A DNA stretch of 64,000 nt from Omphiscola glabra (taxonomy: Eukaryota > Mollusca > Gastropoda > Lymnaeidae), in contig OZ024794.1 in NCBI GenBank assembly GCA_964017045.1, positions 56,371,108 through 56,435,107 of the forward strand, given 5' to 3'. The notes below the pieces were generated by a model that saw only the letters and a list, made by a program, of their open reading frames with translations, did no database searches and was not told the origin of the DNA. Of the stretch, positions 1 to 11,283 are shown in pieces (position 1 is the first letter of the stretch; every line of letters begins with the position of its first letter). Made by a program: the position numbers and the translations under genes.

Positions 1-654
1 CACCTCTTGTCTGACTAGAGAGTTTTGAGAACTGACTTTCACTTTCTCCAAGAGATATAATGTTCTTGATTATCAGTCCTTATGAGAAAAAGGTCAAGAA
101 ATAACAAAGATTAAATAAACAATTAGTCAATTAAGTATGATACAATAATAGATGGGGGTGTCACCAACAGTGAGTTAACTATTATTTGAATTGGGACTTG
201 GTTTCTTGTTTGATTTCTCTAACTTTATCCTCTTATATAGGCTAATTTATTTCAAAACATAAAATAAGATTATAATGACACTTAAAATTTAATATTTTTG
301 TAGGTGCCTCAATTCATTTAAAACATCTTTTTTAAAAGTACCCTCAAATTTATTATGAAACAAATTTTAAACTTGTGCCATTTTGTTTAAAACAAACTAT
401 TATTTAAATGTCATTAAAAAAAGAGATTGGAGAAATCTTCCCCTTTTATTGAAATTATTTAAAATTTGGATCAACTCATGATTCCATTATAAGATGAGAT
501 AAGATTATTTCATGGATCCAAATAAATGGACATGTTTTTTCATTACATTGTACATATTCATTTTCAACACATTAGGAATCCAAATTTTAACCCAGAAAAC
601 ATTTTACAATGATAACAATTTAATAATAAGACATCTAAAGTATTTCTCTAGCAT
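1..654. other. AT-rich SERAC1 intron sequence
   Basis: This stretch lies downstream of the last visible SERAC1 exon. No exon resembling the expected continuation of the lipase domain was recognised here, and no repeat stands out. It is probably intron interior. Confidence 0.5.
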
Positions 655-1020
655 GGAAATCAGCCATCAATGAACTCCCTTAGGTACTTATATGTCTGTA
701 CTTGTTCTATACTGTGATTTGTTATTGTGAGATGTGCAATTAGGGTGATTCCCAATCTGGAAATCGACAGCCATTTCTTTTGTTTTTGAGAAATTCAACT
801 TATGAAAATTTTAATCACACCAACTGATAAAGCTTGTAACTTGGTTGTGTGATTGTGATAAAAGCTTTCCCCTTCAGATATTAAGCCAGCGATGGTGGTA
901 TCATCAGCAAATTTAATGACTGGAACAGTGTTTCTTGGGCTCTGAATATCATTGGTACATATTGTATCCAGTACAGGGGAGAGAACGCAACCTTGTGGCA
1001 CCCCAGTTCTTATTTCTCTA
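655..1020 (-). mobile_element. Non-LTR retrotransposon (LINE) reverse-transcriptase fragment
   Basis: The minus strand encodes reverse-transcriptase block residues PQGCVLSPVL, then KFADDTTIAGLIS with the catalytic F-A-D-D box. After frame changes it continues as LNFSKTKEMAVDF and IEQVQTYKYL. These are the palm and following region of L2/CR1/Rex-like LINEs. The reading frame is broken at least twice, and only about 120 codons are represented. It lies in the SERAC1 intron after the GHSMGG exon, in the same orientation as the gene. It is a dead fragment; the exact clade is not resolved. Confidence 0.85.
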
Positions 1021-1085
1021 TAAAAGAATCAGATATAAATTCTTAATTCAGATACATCTTTGATAGTTGAGTATGTTAAAAATAC

Positions 1086-4000
1086 CTCCCATAGAATGCC
1101 CAATCCATATTATTGGTCTGGATCCTATACCAGCCAGCTGTAGTTTTTTCATTAACTCTTTACTTCTTCCTTCAATTGTTCGTCTTTGATGGACAGAGTG
1201 AAAAAAAATAATAAAGATGACCACCTGCACACAGCTCCCTATCCTAATAACAATTTACTTGCTCCAGATGAACAATAACCTACATCTCATCACTTATACA
1301 GAAGGTCTAGAATTTGATAAATTTGTTAAAATCATGTGCACTGAGAAATTTCAAACATTTAAAATTAGTCCATTGTATTATTTGTCAAAACAAATTGAGA
1401 ACAAATTATTTTTATTTTTACCTAAACTATTTTTTTTAATGGTTCTTTATGAAGTTAGTATAAATTATGTTAGAACCACTAAAAAAGTTAGAGATTCTTA
1501 CTTGTCCTGCTCATAGGGACAGTGGTCCCCCCATTTGTGAAGTTCTGAGTTGTAGCCAATGCTAACAACTCGGATATTTGGAAAATCTGTTGCAAGCCAG
1601 TCCTTAAAACATATAAGGAAGAAAAAAATGCCACAAATTTTTGTTTCGTACATTTGAAAAAAAAAGAATTAGTAAAAGAGGTTCACACTGACAATTGAAA
1701 ATTATGATTTACAAACTTTAAAAATCTTTTTTTTAATTCCCCCCAAAAAATTCATTAAAAATTAATCCAGAAGGAACACACTTCATCTTTGCTATAACGA
1801 ACACCACACATTAAATTTATCAATTTCCTTCACTAAACTATGTTTATTCTTCATTTGAAGTAGTCATGCTTTTAAAAAATACAATTTTTAGCCATAAATC
1901 ACCATGACTAAGACATACCCTTTAATCAGAGAAATTATCAGAAAAATCAGACATTTTTCCCCCACAATCATAATAAAGTTATGTCATTATTTACCCTAGG
2001 CCAGCACACTGATTGAAAAGGATCAATTCCATCTCTCTGTCGCCAGGTTTTGACTGCACCACCTCTCAGACCATGGACAAGTACAATATCAGCATGCACT
2101 GGTTGGCTGAGTGAGAGAGTAAATAAGGATATAACAGTAATAGTACTTGGATCATTTAAACATACATTCCTAATCTTCTTCAGACCTTGTAGTTAATATG
2201 CAATGTTTTAAAAAAAATGAATTTATAGGTTACTTATAGCAGAAATTAAAATAATAGAGATTAATTTTTCTTTTACTGAAACTATATCAATAAGATTAAG
2301 CTGATATAGCATGCTCTGGCTCTTAGCTCCACAATCAGTGTGCCACACCACACTAGTGTGCCATGAGATCTAGCTAGATTTGCCACTGCAAAATGCCTTC
2401 AAGAATAGTGATGGGCACGTAAATTTGATAAAATCGGGTTAGTTTTTTTGTTTTTAATTTAATTTTTACCAAAAGGTCAAGCTTGTACAGTCACATATGT
2501 CAGAAAATGTGCACTGGTGACTTTGTCAAATATCAGTTCACTATCAAAAATTAAAACTACAACATTAACACAGAACGAAATAACTTTTAGCAGATTTATT
2601 GTCTGTCATAGTATGGGAAGCTAGTTACCAGTTGCAATGGTTCTAAACGCTGACGTTAATTTCACACAATTATGTACTCTAAACCCAAATATTTCTTGTA
2701 CGATTTTACTTGCTTCTCTGCAATGTATAGTTGTGCTGCAGCATTCTGGGAAGGGTCAAGATGTACTAGTTTGCGGGGCACTGCTCTAGCTCAATGGTTC
2801 CCAGCCTGTGCTCTGCGGAGCAACTAAGATCTATGCAGTTCACAGGGCTCCGCTGCCACCCCAGGAAATAAGATAACTTCATTCACTACTAAGTCACAGG
2901 TTAGACCTTCGGGGCTCTCCAATAGAAATTGATTATTAAAAGGTCAAAAAGGTTGGGATCCACTGTTCAAGCTATTTTTACTCATTATTCATTTTTAATA
3001 ATATGACTTAAACACTGTTTCTCAACAGAATGCTCTGGAATGTGGGTCTTTTTACTATTTTTTAACTGTCAATTTTGAATTTGTCATTTCCAATGCTGGC
3101 TGTTTATCTTCTCCACAATGTCTGTTAAACCTTAGAAGAGAAGCCTTTGAGTGCCCTTAGACAGTATGTACTTTTGATAACTACATCAATTAATAAGTAA
3201 ATGTGTTATCAAACAGTACTTGAAAAGAAAAGTGAAACATATAAGTCACCATTGTCAGGTGTCTCCGTAGAATTACAATTTTATTACAAACTTTATGTGT
3301 TAGTATTATCATGATATAGAAAAAATCTTATTAGTATTATTATGCTATAGAAAAAATCTTATTAGTATTATTATGATATAGAAAAAATCTTTCACCCTTT
3401 ATATAAAGCGCGATGTCAGATAAATGTGCAACAACAACTTGGCTAATGAAAATGGTGCTTTGAACTTAAACAGAGAAATGCTTTTTTTTTAAAAAAAAAG
3501 AATTTCTATTCACCTATTTCTCTGAGTGGGGTGCAGAAGGACAATATCTTGATAGAGATCCTTGGTCATCCAGTCTCTGTCCATGTTGGCAAGTGCAGTC
3601 AGAGCTTGCAAGGACAGTGATGTATTGGGGCTCCCTGACCATTTTCGTAAAATAGTAACCCAGCCTGCATCAACATTTTGACGTTAAAATCTTTTAATAA
3701 TATGTAAAAAAGAATGCACAATATTTGGAAATATGTCAAGAAAATGTTTTTAAAAAAAATTCTAGATGTTTCTTCTCCCATGAAAAATCAACAACAATTT
3801 TTTTATGACTCAATAGAAACAGTTTGGTATCATATTATTTTATAACTTTTCAACATTCACCATAAAAAATTTTCAGCTGACCTGTACGCACTATGAAGTC
3901 CACAAGATCTGGGATACATGACAGATTGGTAAGAATAGAAGCAACATACATCTGTATCCAGGAGATCTCAGGGAAATCTTCACAAAGGTGCTGCAGCACA

Positions 4001-7000
4001 GCAAGGCCATGGTTGTAAATGAAACAGGGAGCATAGTCTGCGCTCTAGTGAGGAGTGGGACAACATAAATTATTTAATTCAAATATTTGCTATGGTAAAC
4101 ATTGAAATTTCTTTCCCATCTCTAGGTGTTTGTCACTGGAGACAGTGAACCTTTTAAAATAGAAGCATTGTATCAAATACACAAATCAGAGATTCTCACT
4201 TTAAAATAAAGGAAACCTATAGGTGTTTTTTTTCTTCAAAAAAACAGTATCAACATTTACTGTAATGTTTAATATCAGAGTTTTCTTTTGTTTAAATTTA
4301 AACTTCATTATTGTTTCCACATGTTTATTTATTCAAGAATAAATTGCTTTTACAAATGACATTTAAATAGCAATGAGTCTTACAGATGTGTAGGCCAAAA
4401 TTGTATCCAAACACATTCCAATTTCTTTTTCTTTTCTGCCTTCATCCTCAGGAAGAGAATAAATATGAGCCAAAATATCCATACCCATTGGGTCATTCTA
4501 GGGGTTAAAAAAAAACCAAGAGATTTGATTAAATGGCTTGGAAAAAATCTATTTCAAGTATGTTTGTATATGATTAAACTACTTAAGACATGAAAGAAAG
4601 AATGTCAAATGACAGAGGAGTGAAGAGAGTGCACCAGGAAAACCCCCGAGGAAAACGACTCAAAGGCAGACCTAGGCTTAGATGGATGGATGATGTTGAA
4701 ATCCAAGCATGGAAAAGAAAAGCATCAGTTAGGTCTGAGTGGACGGAAGTGGTGAGGCAGGCCAGTGCCCTACATGGGCTGTAGTGACAGAGGGATGGAT
4801 GGAATTAAGACATGACTTAATTTGATGCAAAAGTTACTTGAGGATAAATCATATATATTTTTTATTTACATGATATCGAATTTCCTGATCCAGTGCCAAA
4901 AATCTGTAGTACATCAAGCAAGAGTTGGAAGATGGAGGAATTGGCAGCTGAAGCACCTGGCTTCTCAGTTCACTCAAGACATCATTCTTTAAGATATTTC
5001 AATACTTTAGTGTGTTATATTTTTACATTTCTATAATTAATGTATCTTTAGGTGGGGGTGACAATGGGGAGGGTGGACTTAATGTCAATAAATAAAAAAG
5101 TAGTTAACATTTGATGTGTTTACTCACTGAAATTTATGAAGGAAATTGTCTAAATTTAGTTATCCCCTCTTTATCATCAGGCTTCTTTAAGTACATTTAA
5201 ATGAAGTAATGGAATTTTATAATTTTGAAACTATCTAGCCGTCTGTACAAGCACAGCAAGTTAATTGGCATGTTTTTATTATAGACAGCTGTTCACGTGG
5301 TATTATTTAAAATTTCTACATTGAGTCTTTTCCTGTCTTAAGTGTTCAAGTAATACAGCTACATTTTTAAATAGATCATTGGAAAAAGTTGAGAGCACTT
5401 TGAATGAGCCCTTAAAATTGTTTTCTCAGAACATGTCCAGTGCCTAATTTAAAATCACAGTTTATTGGTGCGCACAAAAATGTATTTAAATGCCTTAAAC
5501 CTTATTTAGCAAATGTTGGGAATATAAGTGAGCATTTCTCTACCTTTAAGCTGTGAAGTTTTGGTGGTGGCAGGAAGTAATAGTCACTAGCTTGAGGATA
5601 TCTGGCCAATGCAACAAGAGTGCGTGGATCACAAGCTTGAGCTACAGCTCTGTACTTGTATTCTGTCCAAAAAATGATTTTTTGAAAAATAAATTTAATC
5701 AAATTGTCTTACTGGGTCTTTTGTAATGAAGTTGGATGCAATTTATAAAACAATAGAAAGATGCATGAAAAAATATATAAATATGTATACACAGTCAGAT
5801 GTTCATATTTCTTTAAGGTAGTTGAATGGAGCCATCATTTGAAATGAACCCTTAAAAAAAAGGGATTAGATTTGACAGAATGGGAAGAAGCATTGATAGT
5901 CACATTAAATGCTGTATATATTAAAAAATAAATGTGATAGTTTTGACACTAAAATGTATATATCTGGCCATGTGATAGTTTTGACACTAAAATGTATATA
6001 TCTGGCCATGTGATAGTTTTGACACTAAAATGTATATATCTGGCCATGTGATAGTTTTGACACTAAAATGTATATATCTGGCCATGTGATAGTTTTGACA
6101 CTAAAATGTATATATCTGGCCATGTGATAGTTTTGACACTAAAATGTATATATCTGGCCATGTGATAGTTTTGACACTAAAATGTATATATCTGGCCATG
6201 TGATAGTTTTGACACTAAAATGTATATATCTGGCCATGGGATAGTTTTGACACTAAAATGTATATATCTGGCCAGAGGCGTCACTAGGGTTGGTGTCACT
6301 GGGTCCAATAAACTCATGGTATCAAACCCCCCCCCCCTCCCCCCAAACCCTTCTCAGAAATGCACCATGTACTTCTTAGCTTAAGAGAACATAGAATACT
6401 TTGTATTGAATCAATAATCTTAGCATCTAGAACTTTAATTTCCTGGTCTTCAAAGATGCAAACCTGTCAATCCCTTCATCAAAGTTAGCATTCTTAACCT
6501 TATCACTTTCAACTCAGAAAATTGCAAGGCCAGACAGACAGGACAGTGTCATATTAGATCGCAAATAGCTTTTTATAAGTGTCATATTTGAAAAGCCCCT
6601 CTGTCATTAAGCCACAGAAATAATTGTAGGCTCAATTTTAAAACATCAAATATTGACCAATCTTTGACTTCATCACCTGGGCCATAGTTCCTTGAGCCTT
6701 GGACAAAAAGATGGAGGCATTTAGTTCTGTTGACACAGGTGGCATCCTGCTCTTGTATTTAACTTAGACATGTTATGAGACGGACTCAGGCGAGCTCTGT
6801 CAAATTTGAAACTCTCCATAGGTAAATGCCTACAACAACTTTTAAAATGTCTGTAAATAAAACTTTTATGCTCATGGTGGAGAGAAAATTGGTGAGAATG
6901 CCAAACAATAAGCTAATAAAACTTGAAAAAAAAAAAAGGGGCTCGTGTCTCATTTTTAATTGACACAACGATAATACAGCAATAGAAAATGTATAACTAG

Positions 7001-10000
7001 TATTTGATATTTGACATGGCATGCAGAGTGGCCGAGTGGTCTAAACTGAGCAAATCTCAAGTTGATGGTCTGGAGTTCAATCCCCACCAAAGCCCAGTCA
7101 AGCAAACACACCACCAGCAGCCCGGGTGGATGGGACTCGTTAACCTTGGACGGCAACTCATCTAAGAATTCAAACCCGGCGATGGAGTCCCGATAGGCAG
7201 ATAACATTGATACAATGAAACATTCCGGCAACTCCCGGGTGGATGGGACTCGTTAACCTTGGACGGCAACCCATCTAAGAGAAGGCAACTCTGAATTCAA
7301 ACCCGGCGATGGAGTCCCGATAGGCAGATAACATTGATACAATGAAACATTCCGGCAACTCCCGGGTGGATGGGACTCGTTAACCTTGGACGGCAACCCA
7401 TCTAAGAGTAGGCAACTCTGAATTCAAACCCGGAGATGGGGAGATGGAGTTCACATGCGCCTAACAGGCAGCAGTGATGCCTCTCGAACATCGAACATCG
7501 GAGCGCCGTGAGCATGCTACCATAGCATGGAATGAGCGCTATATAAGTACTCCAATCCAATCCAAAGAAATATAGTCTACTGATCAGAAACTAGCGCCGT
7601 GAGCATGCTACCATAGCATGGAATGAGCGCTATATAAGTACTCCAATCCAATCCAAAGAAATATAGTCTACTGATCAGAAACTAATTTTTTTTAAAGCTT
7701 CCTGATTACAACATAACTTTAAAAATGTGTCTTTAAAATGTTGTTTTCTTGTCCATACAAATTGGGGGAATTTAGAATATTTGACAGTAAATTGTATTTC
7801 TTCAGTTGGAAACCCTTGGTGTCTGTCTACCCCATGAGAGGGTGTAACCCAGAGCTGCCCGCACCCACCCCCCCACCCCCCCCAACACACCTCTGGTGAG
7901 TGACGCCACTGTATCTGGCATGCTGATCCAAAAATAAAGTTTTGTGTATATCCATTAAACACAAAAAGACATAAGTTTGTGTAACATTTAAAGATATGAT
8001 ATTTTTTTTTTTTTATCTATTTATCCCATAATATAAGTCTCGTCCAGATAGATAGTAAGGTTAACTTGCATTTCATTAGTTTAAGCATTCAACTACCTGG
8101 CCAGCTGCTTTTACATGCCAATGATGCCACGCCCATTTGCCTGATCCAAAAGTTACTTGATTTTGTAAGCTCCAAAAGTGTCCAAGGGTCATCACTTTTG
8201 GACTGTTCCCATGGAAACAACCAGTCTTGTAAAGGAAAAATGAAAAACATAAAAATAATGAAGCACAATCACAAAAACAACACCAAAATTTTACAAGTTT
8301 AAACCTAAGATAAGTTATAATTGTATAAAAACTGTTCTTTTATTCAAAAAGACAAACAATGCTTACACAGTTCTGAGATGTATATAATAGAAAATGAGAA
8401 TGAGAAAATAGTTAGCACTCAAATGTTTTTTATTTAAAATTAACAGAAACTTACCCCAGAACTTTTTAACATTGAAAAGCTCAAAAACAAACACTTGTAT
8501 TCTGCTACTTATCTCTGAAAGCAAATTCTATATATTTACACATGGAAATAAGAAATTTTAAGATATTTTTTTTTATTTGGAGTCTAACAATCCCATAAAG
8601 CAAATTATGATAAATTAAATCAATAAGATCAGTCTAGCAGCAATTGGTTGGTGCCATGTATACTAGCAATGGGTGCTTAAACGCAAAGTTTGATACTAAG
8701 CTGTGGGATTCAATAAGTTCTACTTTTATGGAAGACAAATTAAATTAATGGGTTTTTTTGTAAGTTACAGTAAAGAATTTATCATTAATTACAAATATTT
8801 ATTTTATTTACAAACTGACATGAATTTATAACAATGCAATACTTTTGGTTATAAAAAAATTGCTCTTATGTGGCAAACATAAACACTTCATGAAATACTA
8901 TCAATAGTACATTCTATCAGACTGTTGCCATTCAAATTTGTCAATTCCAATGAATGCTGTTTATATTCTCCACAATGTCTGTTAAACCTTAGAAGAGAAG
9001 CCTTTGAGTGCCCTTAGACAGTTTGTGCTTTTTATAACTACATCAATTAATAAGTAAATGTGTTATCAAACAGCATTTTAAAAGAAAAGTGAAACATATA
9101 AGTCACCATTGTCAGGTGTCTCCATAGAATACAGTTGCCAATCATCCTGTCCAACAAACATGAAGTCTTCCTCTTTTTCAAATGGCACAGAGTCTTGTAA
9201 CTCCCTCTTTATTTCAATAGAACCCTTCCTCTGGGGCACTTTTGTTTTCCCATTGTTCAATACAAGAGCAATGCTTTAGAAATTCAAGAAATTTAAAATA
9301 TGAAAACTGAGATTCGGTTTAAAGTATTTGCAAATATCCTTTAAACAGAAAATAAAGTGACTTCATTTGCTTAAACAATTCTTTGCATGTCCACTTTTTA
9401 ATACATAATCATAAAAGTTGGACTTAATGTAAAATGAAGCATGAATCTACTGGTTTAAAATGCAAGATTGATCTTGCAGGTGATTTCCAATAATAAGAAC
9501 ACACTTATAAAATGTTAAGAAAAGTCATTTCAATAATAAAATTCCTGTTTATATACCCCAGGCTCTCTTTCCTTTCTTTCTTTAAAAAGACAATGTAGCA
9601 TGGAACTATTAACTTAAAATCAATAAATTCAAATTATTTTATTTTTTACCAATAATTTTAAAAAGAATTGAAATTTCCTTCCATCTGGCCTGATCCCATT
9701 TAAAAAAAAAAATCAAACAACAACAATTTTATTTAAAATACTCACCCACTTCCTATTGCCGTCAAAGTAAAAAATCCTAAAGATGTATGTAAATGATTTA
9801 CGAGTGAGTTTAATGTCACCAGTCATAGAAATAGTAAAAATTTAAAAAGTTCCTCATTCTTTTTCTAAGAAAAATATCAGTCATGAGGCTTATTGTTGGG
9901 GAATTTTTAAAGCATTTATTGAAAAGTAAATTTAATTATTATTTTTAAAAAAAACATTTATTCCCTTACAATAAAAATTATAGCATGCAGGAATTAATGT

Positions 10001-11283
10001 CTTTTTAATAGTCTTGTAATAGCTGGGTGCGCATTGAAAATTAGTTTTAAACAATAATAATGTTGAATGGGTTCAAAAATAGGATACATTTCACAACTGA
10101 AACCTTTCTATGTATATAGAGAAACTCATAGTAAATATTTAGAAAAAAACATGAAACTCATCAACACTTTTAGAGTAGGAAACTATTCCTAACTAAAAAC
10201 AGGAGCTACAAACAGTCAATTTTAACCCACATCAATTTCTCATATAACAGTTAAAAATGAGACCCTAACAATTATTATCCAACAAAGGACTACTTTAATG
10301 GGCTGGAAAAATAAGCTTAAATGACAGAGCATTATTAACATAACAAGGAAAATTGGGATTGAAGAATACATTAATTATATTTATTTAATTTAACATTAAG
10401 ACCCTTCTTTTATTTTGATCATGTCACTAACACTCTAAGTGAAGATATGGTGGTTTATTAATAAGCTTTATAATTTGCAAGCTTTCATAGTTCATTAATT
10501 ATATCAGGGGTGGGAAAACTTTTTGTGTGGAGGGCACATTGACAAAGGTAAAGCTATTGGGGGGCCGCATGTATATTAAGTCCAATTTTACATGTCGATA
10601 AACATTTCTCTATATTAAAATCGGTAATTTCACATTTTAGCATTATATGACAAAGGTCAAGGACTGTTTAAAAAAATAGAAGATTAGAAAGAAATTTGAT
10701 CAAAAATGTTTTAAAAATCAAAACCAAACGTGAAATTCTGTAAAATTCAACAAAATAACTTAAAAACAAAGTATTATTTTAAATTTCTAAATGCCTTCGA
10801 GGGCCGCATAATATCACTTGCCGGGTCGCATGCGGCCCATAGTTTACCCACCCCTGAATTATACTGAATTTTTGCACAGACTTAGGTCAAATAATGCATT
10901 TCTTTTTAAAAACTATGGCATTATAATATTAAAATTGGAATTTTCTTTAAATTATTAACTACTTTGCTTTAAATGGACTATTTTATTTCAAAATGTTGCT
11001 AACTTAATACATTTTTTACCCACTAAATTAGCAATTATTAGTTTACTAAATAAATAAATACTTGTTTTACTTTAATAAAGTTTCTACATAAAACTTTAAA
11101 TAGAAACTAAAATGCATGCATACCATATTTAAAGACCTGTTTCCTTGATGATAATGTACTGGGTGTGGTGGAAAAAGCAATGGAACTAAGAAATTGCTTT
11201 CTTCTGAATTGTAGTAGAGGTTGCCCTGTAAACCTCCATCTTAAACAGGATTTCAATATCGGAAAGGTAGTCAAACCATGCAT
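1086..11283 (-). CDS. SERAC1: SERAC1 orthologue, 5' twelve coding exons (3' end beyond window)
   Basis: Mitochondria/ER contact-site serine-active protein, needed in mammals for phosphatidylglycerol remodelling and cholesterol trafficking. Exons read on the minus strand: 11283–11124, 9776–9746, 9273–9107, 8225–8097, 5662–5544, 4986–4870, 4497–4384, 4044–3882, 3664–3514, 2106–1995, 1602–1502, 1183–1086. All have AG/GT borders and the phase stays open for about 487 residues. The start at 11283 (MHGLTTF...) opens an Arg-rich presequence-like N-terminus. A membrane segment near residues 54–70 (FFTLTAIGSGIALVL) follows. Next come the conserved YRAVAQACDP block, an ARM-like middle (GWVTILRK, ALANMDRD), the lipase strand ADIVLVHGLRGG and the GHSMGG nucleophile elbow, where the visible part stops. 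The Asp and His of the triad should lie left of position 1. Exon 2 is only 31 bp. Conserved blocks match the vertebrate protein in order, so the identity is firm; the 5'-most exon is less certain. Confidence 0.93.
2792..2965. mobile_element. hAT-type miniature inverted-repeat element (174 bp)
   Basis: The left end CAATGGTTCCCAGCC and right end GGTTGGGATCCACTG are imperfect inverted repeats of the CAGTGGTTCCCAACC type common at hAT element ends. Flanking octamers CTCTAGCT and TTCAAGCT agree at 6 of 8 positions, as expected for an old hAT target-site duplication. No coding potential. It is in a SERAC1 intron. Confidence 0.65.
3100..3285 (-). repeat. Duplicated copy of the 3' end of a SERAC1 exon and its intron
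   Basis: This block repeats 8955–9130 in the same orientation at about 90% identity by eye, from CTCCACAATGTCTGTTAAAC through AAGTCACCATTGTCAGGTGT. The source covers the last bases of exon 3 (boundary 9107) and the following intron. The copy therefore carries an exon tail and its donor (GGTGAC on the minus strand) but no acceptor. It sits in the intron between the 3664–3514 and 2106–1995 exons. Confidence 0.8.
3300..3392. repeat. 31-bp tandem repeat, 3 copies
   Basis: Units starting TTAGTATTAT at 3300, 3331 and 3362 differ by single bases (CATGATATAG, TATGCTATAG, TATGATATAG). Intronic. Confidence 0.85.
4594..4804 (+). mobile_element. 5'-truncated LINE insertion with intact target-site duplication
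   Basis: The plus strand encodes an open stretch with GKRLKGRPRLRWMDDVE and EWTEVVRQASALHGL. This is the typical C-terminal tail of an RTE/BovB- or Jockey-like LINE polyprotein (GRPRxRWxDxVE, then W–V–A). It ends with a short GGATGGATGG 3' tail. The 11-mer TTAAGACATGA flanks both sides (4583–4593 and 4805–4815). Severe 5' truncation, a simple 3' tail and a long TSD indicate a single retrotransposition event. It lies antisense within a SERAC1 intron. Confidence 0.82.
5934..6272. repeat. 38-bp minisatellite, 9 copies
   Basis: Units beginning GTGATAGTTTTGACACTAAA start at 5934, 5972, 6010, 6048, 6086, 6124, 6162, 6200 and 6238. They are nearly identical; the last starts GGGATAG. The array ends exactly where the hAT element at 6273 begins. 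Intron of SERAC1, no gene. Confidence 0.95.
6273..7911 (-). mobile_element. Decayed hAT transposon with perfect 8-bp TSD, carrying a nested SINE
   Basis: The ends CAGAGGCGTCACTAGGG and GAGTGACGCCACTG are inverted repeats. TATCTGGC occurs directly before (6265–6272) and after (7912–7919), a perfect 8-bp target duplication of the hAT superfamily. Inside, minus strand about 6615–6430, one frame with one stop reads MTLIKSYLRSNMTLSCLSG..., then ESDKVKNANFDEGIDRFASL. This resembles the C-terminal dimerisation region of TTF-type/ZMYM1-like hAT transposases, so the element descends from an autonomous copy. A tRNA-derived SINE block occupies about 7018–7683. The target is the last unit of the 38-bp minisatellite. 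Confidence 0.85.
7018..7683 (+). mobile_element. tRNA-derived SINE with triplicated body and duplicated tail
   Basis: The head (GCAGAGTGGCCGAGTGGTCT at 7022, with GGAGTTCAATCCCC at 7072) has A-box and B-box pol III promoter spacing and resembles a Leu/Ser-type tRNA. The body, starting CCCGGGTGGATGGGACTCGT, is present three times (7121, 7234, 7361). The tail, GAGCATGCTACCATAGCATG to GATCAGAAACTA, is present twice (about 7508–7591 and 7598–7683). The tail ends in a CCAATCCAATCC simple repeat. It is nested in the hAT element at 6273–7911. Confidence 0.85.
7920..8096. other. SERAC1 intron sequence
   Basis: Ordinary AT-rich intron between the hAT insertion and the 8225–8097 exon. It contains a T-rich run near 8001–8014. 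Nothing else is seen. Confidence 0.5.
10505..10856. mobile_element. hAT/Charlie-like MITE (352 bp)
   Basis: The left end CAGGGGTGGGAAAACTTTTT and right end AGTTTACCCACCCCTG are inverted repeats, with subterminal GGGCCGCAT motifs facing each other. Flanks AATTATAT and AATTATAC agree at 7 of 8 bases, an 8-bp TSD. It lies in the SERAC1 intron between coding exons 1 and 2. Non-coding and non-autonomous. Confidence 0.88.

Noticed and set aside
7018..7095. tRNA gene (Leu/Ser type)
   Set aside because: A- and B-box-like sequences are present but the acceptor stem does not pair and the sequence continues into a repeated SINE body shared with other loci.
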